DNA of 64,000 nucleotides from positions 186,001-250,000 of the forward strand of contig NZ_JAVALZ010000002.1 of NCBI RefSeq assembly GCF_030730865.1. Direction: 5' to 3'. Shown piece after piece: positions 55,796-63,769 of the stretch. A program made the position numbers and the translations under genes. The notes under the pieces were generated by a model that did no database searches, was not told the origin of the DNA, and worked only from the letters and a program-made list of their open reading frames with translations. The DNA comes from Uliginosibacterium sp. 31-16. GTDB taxonomy: Bacteria > Pseudomonadota > Gammaproteobacteria > Burkholderiales > Rhodocyclaceae. Every line of letters starts with the position of its first letter. Position 1 is the first letter of the stretch.

Positions 55796-57796
55796 ATGCA
55801 AAAGAATTCCCGCTACGGGGCGAACGCTCTTCTGTGTTTGATGCTCAGTGCTGCACTTGCGGCCTGCGGCGGTGGAGGTGGAGGTGGTGGCAGCGAAGGC
55901 AACGGCTCCGGGGGCACAACAGGCAGTAGCAGTTCCAGCAGTTCCAGCAGTTCGAGCAGCTCAAGCAGTTCGAGTAGTTCCAGCAGCAGTAGCAGCAGCT
56001 CAAGTAGCTCAAGTAGTTCGAGCAGCTCCAGCAGCAGCAGCGGAGGTACGCCAACGGTGGTCGACCAGGGCAGCACGACAACCACCTGGGCGACCGGCAC
56101 GAGCACCAAACCTGCCGTCACCGCGGGCACCTGGCGGGCGGGCGGCCCTGATCCGGATCACTCCGGCTTCAAGCTGGTCAAGGAATCCGCCCACTTCGCC
56201 TTCTATTCTGACGAGACAATCTCCGACGCCGATCTGACTCTGGCGGCGGATACGCTGGAGAACACGGTCTGGGAGAATCTGTTCAATGCGAACCTGTTCA
56301 TGCCCGAGCCGCTCTTCAATCAGACCGACAAGATCAAGCCAGCGATTCACATCCATTCAGGCTGGGGCCTGACCGGTGGCGCCTGGAGCACAACGCGCCT
56401 GGGCATGTGGATTGCGCCGGAAGCCCTCAAGGATCATTGGGGCCTCACGCACGAATTCACCCACGGCTGGCAATCGTGGATCTCCAGCAACGGCGGCCTG
56501 GCCTGCAACCAATCGAACACCTGCGGCTGGATTTTCGAGAGCCATGCCAACTTCACGCCGCATCAGTTGCCCGAGTACCAGAACACCGTGCATTGCTCGG
56601 AAATGCTTGGCAATGTGCCGCATCTGTACCTCGGCTCGACCCGCGACCGGTACTGCAACTGGCAGTTCATGGAATTCCTGAAGGACAAGTACGGCCCCGA
56701 GGCGGTGACGCAGATCTGGACCACGGCCGGCGCTGACCCCTTGACCAACATCCAGAAATCGCGCGGCTGGAGCCTTGCGCAGCTCAATGATTTCATGGGT
56801 GACTGGGCCCTGCACAATGTCGTGTGGGACTACAAGGCCACACCCGGCGCCTTCCGCAGCAACTACGGCAACATCACGCTGACGGACCGCGCCGAACGCA
56901 TGCGCCGCCTGATGCCGCTCGAAGCGCTCGACAGCAGCTGGACCACCAACCGTCGCTTTGTATCGCCGTTCTACGGGGCGCCGCAGCGCTTTGGTTACAA
57001 CGTCGTGCGCCTGTACCCGGAAAGCGGAGCAAGCACCGTGACCGTCAAATTCCGCGGCATCAACGCGTCGGGTTCCGACGCTGATTTCCGCTGGGGTCTG
57101 GTGGCCACCAACACGGCGTTCACATCGGCCCGCTACAGCGCGCTGCAAAAGGGTCTGGACGCCGATCTGAGCTTCAAGGTGAATGCGGGCGAGCCACTGT
57201 TCCTGGTGGTCACAGCCACGCCCTCGGTCTTCAAGACCATCGTCTGGGATCAGGACTACGCGACGATCTGGCGCTACCGCTACATGATCGAAGTGGCAAA
57301 CGCCTGGCCGCAGGGCTTCCAGAACGGGCTACGCGACGCCTGCCCTGCAGGCACGGTGCGCCACAGCAACGGCGGTGGCTGCGCCCCGAGCAGCACACCT
57401 GCAACAGTGTATGTGGGCCCGTATGCCAGCATTCTGGCGGGTGGCAGCGCCACCGGCACGGCGCGTATCGAAGACCAGGCCATCATTGCGAATGGCTCGA
57501 TCAGCGGTGGCATCGTGGGCGGCCTGAGCATCATTGGTGAAACCGGCAGCCCCTGGGGTAACAATGCCTTCACCGTGTCGGGCTCGGCCCAGGTGCGAAC
57601 CGCCTTCTACCCGCTGGGCTTCTTCGAGGCCAATCAGGGCGCCTCTGGCAGTCTGAATCTCTACGGCGATGTGGAATACCGCGGCAGCGGCCTGAACCTC
57701 AGCACCGGCAACCGCAGTGGCTTCGTCGACAGCGCCTCCACGATGGGCTCCGCTACCGACATCAACAGCAAGACCACGCTGACCTGGCGTCCCTGA
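55796..57796 (+). CDS. Poly-serine-linker lipoprotein, putative zinc metallopeptidase (DUF6055-like)
   Basis: The 666-residue protein has a lipoprotein signal (LAAC, Cys24), eight Gly, a linker of 39 consecutive serines (44-82) and a large surface domain. That domain contains HEFTHGW with His219, Glu220 and His223, followed by Glu248 in FESHANF, the HExxH ... E arrangement of gluzincin-type zinc peptidases; nearby Cys residues may form disulphides. The N-terminal KESAHFAFYSDE and the metal site resemble DUF6055-type secreted proteins. A C-terminal beta region (about 535-666) holds Gly/Ser-rich strands. AAGGA precedes ATG 55796. Likely an outer-membrane-anchored enzyme acting on extracellular protein or glycoprotein; substrate unknown. 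Confidence 0.8.
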   Translation: MQKNSRYGANALLCLMLSAALAACGGGGGGGGSEGNGSGGTTGSSSSSSSSSSSSSSSSSSSSSSSSSSSSSSSSSSSSSSSGGTPTVVDQGSTTTTWATGTSTKPAVTAGTWRAGGPDPDHSGFKLVKESAHFAFYSDETISDADLTLAADTLENTVWENLFNANLFMPEPLFNQTDKIKPAIHIHSGWGLTGGAWSTTRLGMWIAPEALKDHWGLTHEFTHGWQSWISSNGGLACNQSNTCGWIFESHANFTPHQLPEYQNTVHCSEMLGNVPHLYLGSTRDRYCNWQFMEFLKDKYGPEAVTQIWTTAGADPLTNIQKSRGWSLAQLNDFMGDWALHNVVWDYKATPGAFRSNYGNITLTDRAERMRRLMPLEALDSSWTTNRRFVSPFYGAPQRFGYNVVRLYPESGASTVTVKFRGINASGSDADFRWGLVATNTAFTSARYSALQKGLDADLSFKVNAGEPLFLVVTATPSVFKTIVWDQDYATIWRYRYMIEVANAWPQGFQNGLRDACPAGTVRHSNGGGCAPSSTPATVYVGPYASILAGGSATGTARIEDQAIIANGSISGGIVGGLSIIGETGSPWGNNAFTVSGSAQVRTAFYPLGFFEANQGASGSLNLYGDVEYRGSGLNLSTGNRSGFVDSASTMGSATDINSKTTLTWRP

Positions 57797-57814
57797 TCGA
57801 CGGCTGAATCAGCT

Positions 57815-57858
57815 CCCGAAACGAACAGCCCGCCGATTGGCGGGCTGTTCGTTTCGGG
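57815..57858. terminator. Perfect bidirectional terminator between convergent genes
   Basis: A 20-bp perfect stem (57815-57834 with 57839-57858) around loop GATT, sharing the CCCGCC-GATT-GGCGGG core with the ettA terminator. Only short T-runs follow, but stem strength is exceptional. It ends both the metallopeptidase gene and the opposed PLD gene. Confidence 0.8.
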
Positions 57859-57877
57859 CGACGCAATCCGGAATCAA

Positions 57878-59602
57878 TCAGGCAAAGAGTTTGCGGTCGA
57901 GGATCTTGCGCGGGTCTGTGTAATCTTCATCCCACCAGGGTTTCTGCCCGGACTTCGGCGCTTTCTGCAGCTGAATCGGCTTGCTGGACGCATCGGCTCT
58001 GGCCTGACTGACGCGGAAGTGATAGTGATCGAAGAGGGTCAATGCCTGGATCATGTAAGACACCGCGACCCGGCGATCCTTGATGAGAAGAAGGTTCTCC
58101 CCGTTTTCGTTGTCGGCGGGCTTCGAAAAATTGTAGGAGCCCATGTACACGCGGGCGTTGGGCTTGTCGAAATCGATGACAACGAATTTGTGGTGCATGC
58201 GCGTGCCTCCTCCCTTCGCCCCCAGACCGGTCGGCTCGCTCTTGAAGGGCTCGGGCAGATTGCCGCTGAGGTTGGCCACGAACACCGGCGCAACCTTGCC
58301 ATCGGGCAGCTGCACGTCCAGCCCCCCGGTTCGCTTGTCCGAAATGCCATAGACGAAGATGCCTTTCTTGCGTGTCACCGCCTTGATGGCCTCGGTGACG
58401 GCGCCCCCCGTCTGATTCAGGAAGGCGAGGGAATAGAAGACCGAGGACTTCGCCCCCAGAATGTCGTCCGCTATCGATTGCAGCACGCCTTCATCCTTGG
58501 CGTGGGGTGAGAAGGTGATGCTGGCGTCAATGCCCTTGAGTTGCAGGTTTTGCCATTCCGTCGAGGGCGTCGGCCCAAAGCCTTTGGCGAAATCGTGTGC
58601 CCAGTAATTCTCGAACGCATCGATGAAGGGCTGAATGGTTTTCTTGCCCCGCACGACAATGGCGTTATTGGACTGCACGAACTGCCCGCGCCAGGTGAAG
58701 TTGGTCGACCCGCAAATCGCGGCTTTCACATCCTTGCCGTCGACGACGATGACCTTGTTGTGCTGCAGATTGCTCATATGCTGACGTTTGACCTGCCCTG
58801 CCCCCGCTGACGCGACAAGACGTGCGGCGGCCTGTGATTCGGCAGCGCTCTCCGGCTTGTGCGTCGCGCTGTCGTCGATGATGATGCGCAGCCGCTTCCT
58901 GAGCTTCTCCAGACGCGAAACGATGGCCGGGTCATTCAGGTCATAACAGGCAACGCACACCGCAGCGGTCTTGTCGGCAATCGCGGCATCCAGCAGTTCG
59001 AGAATCGCGCTGCGGGCCTCGAAACCCATCCACTGGAGTGCTTCGGTCGCCTTCGGGTGCGTCGGCACGAATTGCAGGCCTTCATCGGCGGTAGCGGGAA
59101 TCAGCGTGTCCATTCCGTCGGTGTCGGTCACGTAACGATCCACGAATGCCTGCGACGACACGAACCCGCGTGTAAAGGCAACGTTCAGCTTGCCCGGATA
59201 CGTTTCGCGCGCCAGCACAATGCCTGCCTCCTGTGCTTCGCCGTAGCTGAGTTCGCCCGACGCACTCATGAATACCGGCGTGACCCGGTACAGGAATTCG
59301 CCCGCCATGTCGGCATTCACCGGGAAATGCACCCAGCGGAATTTCTGGATCGGTGAGAGGCGGCTCGACGTACGCGCCCGGTTCACGCTGCCATCCGGCC
59401 CCGGAAAGTTGATACGGTTCCTGACCGCCCAGAACCGGTCGCCGCCGGGCTCCTTGTATTCAATGGCAAACCCGACGAAATCGCGCGGTGGTTTCGCCGC
59501 CTTCCAGTTCATGGCCAGAAGCGTCATGCCGTCACCACGATGCAGCTTCAGGGTAAATGGCGCATTGGCGTTGCTTGCGACAATCTGGAAATCGTCAGAC
59601 AT
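57878..59602 (-). CDS. Phospholipase D-fold protein with two HKD motifs
   Basis: The 574-residue protein has two PLD active-site motifs, HxK at His281/Lys283 (LQHNKVIVVDGKD, then CGSTNFTW) and His470/Lys472 (MHHKFVVIDFDKPN, then MGSYNFSKP), so one chain can form a complete catalytic site for phosphodiester cleavage or transfer. The N-terminal ~150 residues form a beta-rich, fibronectin-like region (FTLKLHRGDGMTLLAMNWKA). No signal peptide or membrane segment is visible; the protein is either cytoplasmic or exported by another route. ATG 59602 has AAAGGAG eight bases upstream; the longer frame to 59680 is not needed. Substrate could be lipid or nucleic acid. Confidence 0.85.
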   Translation of the reverse strand: MSDDFQIVASNANAPFTLKLHRGDGMTLLAMNWKAAKPPRDFVGFAIEYKEPGGDRFWAVRNRINFPGPDGSVNRARTSSRLSPIQKFRWVHFPVNADMAGEFLYRVTPVFMSASGELSYGEAQEAGIVLARETYPGKLNVAFTRGFVSSQAFVDRYVTDTDGMDTLIPATADEGLQFVPTHPKATEALQWMGFEARSAILELLDAAIADKTAAVCVACYDLNDPAIVSRLEKLRKRLRIIIDDSATHKPESAAESQAAARLVASAGAGQVKRQHMSNLQHNKVIVVDGKDVKAAICGSTNFTWRGQFVQSNNAIVVRGKKTIQPFIDAFENYWAHDFAKGFGPTPSTEWQNLQLKGIDASITFSPHAKDEGVLQSIADDILGAKSSVFYSLAFLNQTGGAVTEAIKAVTRKKGIFVYGISDKRTGGLDVQLPDGKVAPVFVANLSGNLPEPFKSEPTGLGAKGGGTRMHHKFVVIDFDKPNARVYMGSYNFSKPADNENGENLLLIKDRRVAVSYMIQALTLFDHYHFRVSQARADASSKPIQLQKAPKSGQKPWWDEDYTDPRKILDRKLFA

Positions 59603-59886
59603 GTGTGGCTCCTTTCGAAAAGGCCTGACGCTGCGCTTGCCAGGCTGGTGTGCCGCGAGATGGGACTGCGCTCGGATCACGGGTGATGGAATCTGCAGGC
59701 GCAGCCTGCTGGCACACCCTCCGGAATAAAATATAGATGGAATGTTTCATCACGACGCACGCAGCACCCTGTTGAGCACGACCCCCAAACAACCGGCTCC
59801 GGATTACGGCTGCGCGGCTGTCCAGGTTTTTAATCGGTCCGACGCACCCTTCAGAGTCTGTCTGCGATCTATTGCCTGTCATGCAA

Positions 59887-59980
59887 ACCCCTCCCCAGCC
59901 CTCCCCTTGACAGAGGAGGAGGGTAAATCCGGTCCGGCTTGGGGTGCTCCTCCCCTGTCAAGGGGAGGCCGGGAGGGGTT
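59887..59980. repeat. Family C palindromic repeat (CCCTCCCC type)
   Basis: The left arm 59887-59913 (CCCCTCCCCAGCCC then TCCCCTTGACAG) is the near-perfect inverse of the right arm 59955-59980 (CTGTCAAGGGGAGG then CCGGGAGGGG). Such C-rich palindromes are widespread in proteobacterial intergenic DNA. It lies in the 934-bp gap between the PLD and hipH genes. Confidence 0.75.
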
Positions 59981-60015
59981 GCTCTCCTGCTTTTCATGAG
60001 GCAAGAAAGATCATG

Positions 60016-60137
60016 AACAGCCTCTCAGAACCCGCCTCCCGCCTGCGTCTTCAGGTATCGCCCCCGGAAATGCTTGTCGGGCAACGGTCTCCGGCAATCT
60101 AGCCTGAAGAGGCATGTCCGGCGCGCCTCTCCAGCCA
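60016..60137. repeat. Family A composite palindromic repeat, locus 13
   Basis: AACAGCCTCTCAGAACCCGC and GCGTCTTCAGG (to 60053), then the inverted half CCTGAAGAGGCATGTCCGG plus GCGCCTCTCCAGCC (60102-60136). Confidence 0.6.
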
Positions 60138-60150
60138 TCCGTTGCAGCAT

Positions 60151-60337
60151 ATTGATCCGGCCCGATGAAGTTTGAACTCTGTACTCTAAAAACCGTTCGT
60201 GCCGAGTGCCGGCCGCAGGCCGGTGTATCGAGGCGTGGGCCCCACCCTCGACTTGGCCCTGTCATGAGCTAGTCGAAGGGCGCCCTGCGGGCGTACTCGG
60301 GTCGAACGGACTTCAAACAAAATCTGGCCGGATCAAT
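60151..60337. repeat. Family B repeat, left inverted copy flanking hipH
   Basis: A 187-bp element starting ATTGATCCGG and ending GGATCAAT, containing the blocks CGAGTGCCGGCCGCAGGCCGG, TATCGAGGCGTGGGCCC and CTAGTCGAAGGGCGCCC split by short spacers. Its reverse complement is repeated with few differences at 61943-62116. Confidence 0.85.
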
Positions 60338-60395
60338 AGGCAAAATCGCCCTCCCGAAACTGCTTGCAAGAGCCGCGCCGTTTCTGGCCACAAGA

Positions 60396-60527
60396 ATCGT
60401 TTCAACTCCATACCAGAATGGCTTCATAAAACATCATTAAAAAACAGGATATCCGTTCATATACAATTAATTGCCATTGCATCCCCGGCATTCTTCAGCG
60501 CAAACTATCGTTTCATGAATCGTTTCA
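60396..60527. promoter_or_regulatory. Three direct copies of ATCGTTTCA before hipH, possible operator
   Basis: Copies at 60396-60404, 60507-60515 and 60519-60527, the last two 12 bases apart and just before the start codon. AT-rich sequence with TATACAATTAAT lies between, a likely promoter. The N-terminal winged helix of HipH could bind here (inference). Confidence 0.4.
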
Positions 60528-60536
60528 CACGCCACC

Positions 60537-61886
60537 ATGCCTCAGCCCACTGATCTGCTCACCCTGCTCGCTTCCGGCCCCGTGCCGGCGGCGGCACTGG
60601 TCGAGCGCCTGAGCATCAGCCGGCCGACGCTATCACGCCTGATCGCAGCGGCAGGCAGCCGGGTGATCCGCTACGGCGCGGCACGCGCCACCGCCTATGC
60701 CGCGCCCCGCAGCATCGCCGGCCACGCAAACTGGCCGATCTACCGCATCGATGAACGTGGCGCCAGCCAGCGCATTGCCACCCTGCATGCCGTGGGCGGA
60801 GGCTATCTGGCTGAACTCACCGAAGAAGGCCGCCACGAATTCAGCGAAGCCCTGCCCTGGTGGCTGCAGGACATGCGCCCGCAAGGCTTCCTCGGCCGCG
60901 CCTTCGCCCGTGGCCACGCCCTTGCGCTGGCCCTGCCGGAGAATCTCGGCCTGTGGAACGACGATCATTCGCTCATCGCCATCACCGCACTGGGCGACGA
61001 CACGCCGGGCAATCTGCTGGTCGGCGACACGGCGCTGGCGCACTACCTTGGCAGCGCGCATGCGCCGGCGATTGCGCTGGATGAGCGTGTCACGCGTTAC
61101 CCGGCACTCGCCGCCGCCGCGCTGGCAGGCGAAGCGCCTGGCTCCTCGGCCGGGGGCGAGCAGCCCAAATTCAGCGCCGTGCTGGATGAAGGCTTGCAGC
61201 AGCGCGCCGTGCTGGTGAAGTTCAGCAGCGCCATGCAGAACCCCATCAGCCAGCGCTGGGCCAGCCTGCTGGTGGCAGAGCATCACGCACTGCAAACCCT
61301 GCACGCAGCGGGTTATCCGGCCAGCCGCAGCGAACTGCTGCAGGCGAACGGCCAGACCTTCCTGCAGGTGGAACGCTTTGACCGCCTGGCCTCCACAGAC
61401 GAAGACTCACGCCTGGGCCGGCGTGGCGTGGTCTCACTCGCCGCGCTGGACGACGCCTTCGTCGGCCAGGCAGCACAGCCCTGGCCGCTGATTACCGCCC
61501 AGCTCGCCGCGCAAGGCCGCATCACGCCCGAATCGCATCGGCTTGCCGAGCGCCTGTTCGCCTTTGGCCTCATGATCGGCAATACCGACATGCACCGTGG
61601 CAACCTCGCCTTCCTGCATACCGGAGGCATTCTCGATCTGGCTCCCGCCTACGACATGCTGCCCATGCACTACGCCCCGCGCGCCTCCGGCGAGATGAAC
61701 GACACGCCACCGGAAATCCGCTTCCGCAACCCGCCTGCGCTGGAGGCCTGGCGGGAAATGCTGCCGCTCGCCCACCAGTGGGCCGCCAGCGTCGCAGCCG
61801 ACTCGCGTATCGACGAGGCGCTGCGCAGTGCAATCAGCCGGCAGGCGCAATCCCTTGCCGGGCTCGCAGGGACACTTCTTCTCTAA
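60537..61886 (+). CDS. yjjJ: YjjJ/HipH-type HipA-family protein with its own HTH
   Basis: The 449-residue protein combines an N-terminal winged helix (about 6-40, LLTLLASGPVPAAALVERL then SISRPTLSRL) with a HipA-like kinase-fold domain, the layout of E. coli YjjJ (443 residues), also named HipH. The kinase part has GEQPKFSA, the catalytic-loop NTDMHRGNLAF and the metal-binding LAPAYDMLPM. Ordinary HipA toxins have a separate HipB antitoxin; none is encoded here, the fused HTH taking that place. The gene is alone, with direct repeats at its start and long inverted repeats on both sides. Confidence 0.88.
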   Translation: MPQPTDLLTLLASGPVPAAALVERLSISRPTLSRLIAAAGSRVIRYGAARATAYAAPRSIAGHANWPIYRIDERGASQRIATLHAVGGGYLAELTEEGRHEFSEALPWWLQDMRPQGFLGRAFARGHALALALPENLGLWNDDHSLIAITALGDDTPGNLLVGDTALAHYLGSAHAPAIALDERVTRYPALAAAALAGEAPGSSAGGEQPKFSAVLDEGLQQRAVLVKFSSAMQNPISQRWASLLVAEHHALQTLHAAGYPASRSELLQANGQTFLQVERFDRLASTDEDSRLGRRGVVSLAALDDAFVGQAAQPWPLITAQLAAQGRITPESHRLAERLFAFGLMIGNTDMHRGNLAFLHTGGILDLAPAYDMLPMHYAPRASGEMNDTPPEIRFRNPPALEAWREMLPLAHQWAASVAADSRIDEALRSAISRQAQSLAGLAGTLLL

Positions 61887-61942
61887 AGACCATCAAACCC
61901 CGCATCGCCCCCGAAGGCGCACGGAGGAATGTGATTCAAGCC

Positions 61943-62116
61943 ATTGATCCGGCCAGGTTTTGTTTGAAGTCCGTTCGGCCCGAGTGCGCCCGCAGGGCGC
62001 CCTTCGACTAGCTCAGGACAGGCCAAGTCGAGGGTGGGGCCCACGCCTCGATACATCGGCCTGCGGCCGGCACTCGGCACGAACGGAAAGTTCAAACTTC
62101 ATCGATCTGGATCAAT
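61943..62116. repeat. Family B repeat, right inverted copy flanking hipH
   Basis: A 174-bp near-identical reverse complement of 60151-60337, again starting ATTGATCCGG and ending GGATCAAT. The main difference is a shorter segment near 62087-62095. Together with family A locus 14 it fills the 491-bp gap 61887-62377. Confidence 0.85.
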
Positions 62117-62123
62117 CACATCC

Positions 62124-62238
62124 CTTGAAGAGCCGCACCCGGCAAGACTTTTGAAAGGGCATGGCGCAAGATGCGCTCCCAGCCTGACTCCCCGTGACAG
62201 CTACCTGAAGAAGACCGCCCGACGCGGCTCTCCAGCAC
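62124..62238. repeat. Family A composite palindromic repeat, locus 14
   Basis: TTGAAGAGCCGCACCCGGC at 62125-62143 and, after about 60 bases, the inverted half CTGAAGAAGACCGCCC plus GACGCGGCTCTCCAGC (62204-62237). Confidence 0.7.
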
Positions 62239-62377
62239 GCCCTTATCCGGAAAAATGACGTTCTGTTGCTGCCCGATAGGGAATATCCCGATTCAGAGAA
62301 GCGTGAAATTTGTCACGATCTCGCCCCTCCCTGCCCGGAGGACATCCTCGGGGCAACTGACAACAAAGGTGCATAAC

Positions 62378-63364
62378 GTGATTCGCGCAGCAAAAGCATT
62401 CGGAATGGTTGGTGCATTCGCCAGCCTGGCAGGCATGTCGACCGCACATGCCAGAGATCTGGTGTTGGCTGAAGTTCAGCCGCAAGGGCACATCCTCGTG
62501 CAGACCGAGGAATTCATGAACACCCGCCTCGCCAGCCGGAGCAAAGGCAGCCTGCAGCTGCAGATCAAGCAAGGAGGCCAGCTCTGCAACGAAGCTGCCT
62601 GCTGGGAGAAGATCAAGGCCGGCTCACTGGATGTTGCGCGCCTGAATCTGGCTGTACTGTCCAACGATCTGCCGGCCGTCAAGCTGGTGAGCCTGCCTTA
62701 TCTGTTCCGCTCACGCGACCACATGTGGCACGTTCTCGCCGGGGATTTCGGCAAACGCATCAACTCCGAGGCCGAGAAAAAAGGCGCAGTCATCCTGGCC
62801 TATTACGACAGCGGCACGCGGTCCTTCTACACCACCAAGCAGCCCATCCGCAGCCTGGCCGATTTCTCCGGTCTGCGCATCCGGGTGCAGGATTCACCGG
62901 TGTATCAGGACCTCATCAAGATGCTGGGCGGCACGCCGGTCGTCGTCCCTTACGAGAAGATTGATGAAGCGTTCAGGAACGGTCAGATCGATGGCGCCGA
63001 GAACAACATTCCCTCGTACGTATCCAGCGGCCACAGCAAGACGGCCAGATACTTCAGCCGGGACGAGCACAGCACCGTTCCGGAGGTACTCGTCATCTCC
63101 GCCAAAACCTGGGCCAGCCTGAGTCCTGCCGACAAGCAGGCGCTTCAGGCCTCGGCCGTGGAATCCGCCGAATACATGCAGAAGCAGTGGGCCAACAGCG
63201 AAGTCCAGGCCCTCGCTCAAGCCAGAAAGGATGGAGTCACGATCACGGAAAAATCCCAGATCGCCATGACCGGCATTGAAGGTTTTGCCGTGAAGCTGTA
63301 CACGAAATACGTGACCAATGCCGACGATCTGAACACCATTCTGGCCATCCAGCGCGTCAAATAA
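62378..63364 (+). CDS. TRAP-type C4-dicarboxylate/sialic-acid-like binding protein (DctP family)
   Basis: The 328-residue periplasmic solute receptor starts at GTG 62378 (AAGGTG upstream), has a signal peptide cleaved after AHA (about residue 25) and the DctP fold. Family features include the QGGQLCNEAACWEKIKAG region and the binding-loop GLRIRVQDSPVYQDLIKMLGGTPV (seen as two blocks), in which the Arg of LRIRVQ normally pairs with the substrate carboxylate. TRAP transporters need DctQ and DctM membrane subunits; neither is adjacent, so this receptor is orphan or serves a permease elsewhere. Two cysteines near residue 70 may form a disulphide. Confidence 0.9.
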   Translation: MIRAAKAFGMVGAFASLAGMSTAHARDLVLAEVQPQGHILVQTEEFMNTRLASRSKGSLQLQIKQGGQLCNEAACWEKIKAGSLDVARLNLAVLSNDLPAVKLVSLPYLFRSRDHMWHVLAGDFGKRINSEAEKKGAVILAYYDSGTRSFYTTKQPIRSLADFSGLRIRVQDSPVYQDLIKMLGGTPVVVPYEKIDEAFRNGQIDGAENNIPSYVSSGHSKTARYFSRDEHSTVPEVLVISAKTWASLSPADKQALQASAVESAEYMQKQWANSEVQALAQARKDGVTITEKSQIAMTGIEGFAVKLYTKYVTNADDLNTILAIQRVK

Positions 63365-63439
63365 AGCCGGGCGCAAGCGGATAAGGCTCAGTATGCGTCA
63401 AGTGTTGCAACACTCATCGCCGGGCGTTGCCTTTTCCAA

Positions 63440-63547
63440 CCGTTCGGGTCGAGTGATGGGCGCAGCCCATCGTATCGAGACCGGGGCCGTACCTCTCGCC
63501 CTGCCCTCGATACACCGCGCAAGCGCGGCACTCGGGCCGAACGGACT
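63440..63547. repeat. Family B repeat, third, shorter copy
   Basis: CCGTTCGGGTCGAGTG at the left and CGGCACTCGGGCCGAACGG at the right enclose GATGGGCGCAGCCCATC and CGTATCGAG, the same modules as the copies at 60151 and 61943. It lies in the 405-bp gap before the PBP1A gene. Confidence 0.75.
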
Positions 63548-63581
63548 TCGGGGCCACAACAGCTAATTCCGACAGCGCCGC

Positions 63582-63613
63582 GGATAAAGCCCGTCGATTG
63601 GCGGGTTTTATCC
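63582..63613. terminator. Bidirectional terminator-like hairpin
   Basis: GGATAAA and GCCCG pair with CGGGT and TTTATCC around loop CGATTG. It shares the CGATTGGCGGG core with the terminators at 53446 and 57829. It ends the TRAP receptor transcript. Confidence 0.75.
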
Positions 63614-63769
63614 CGTATTGGCACGCCCGGGCTCTCTTCCTTTCACTCGTCCTGTCCTCAGAGAACCGGTGTCCACCCGCTATCGGATGGCCCATTGCAG
63701 CGTGTTCCATCAATTCAAGAGCCCGCCCGGCGCGCATAATACGCGGGCCGCTTCAACGCCAATGCTGCC

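Noticed and set aside
60016-63547. Possible CRISPR or integron array in the repeat-rich right end
   Set aside because: Repeats are long, palindromic and of different families, with no regular spacers, cas genes or integrase.
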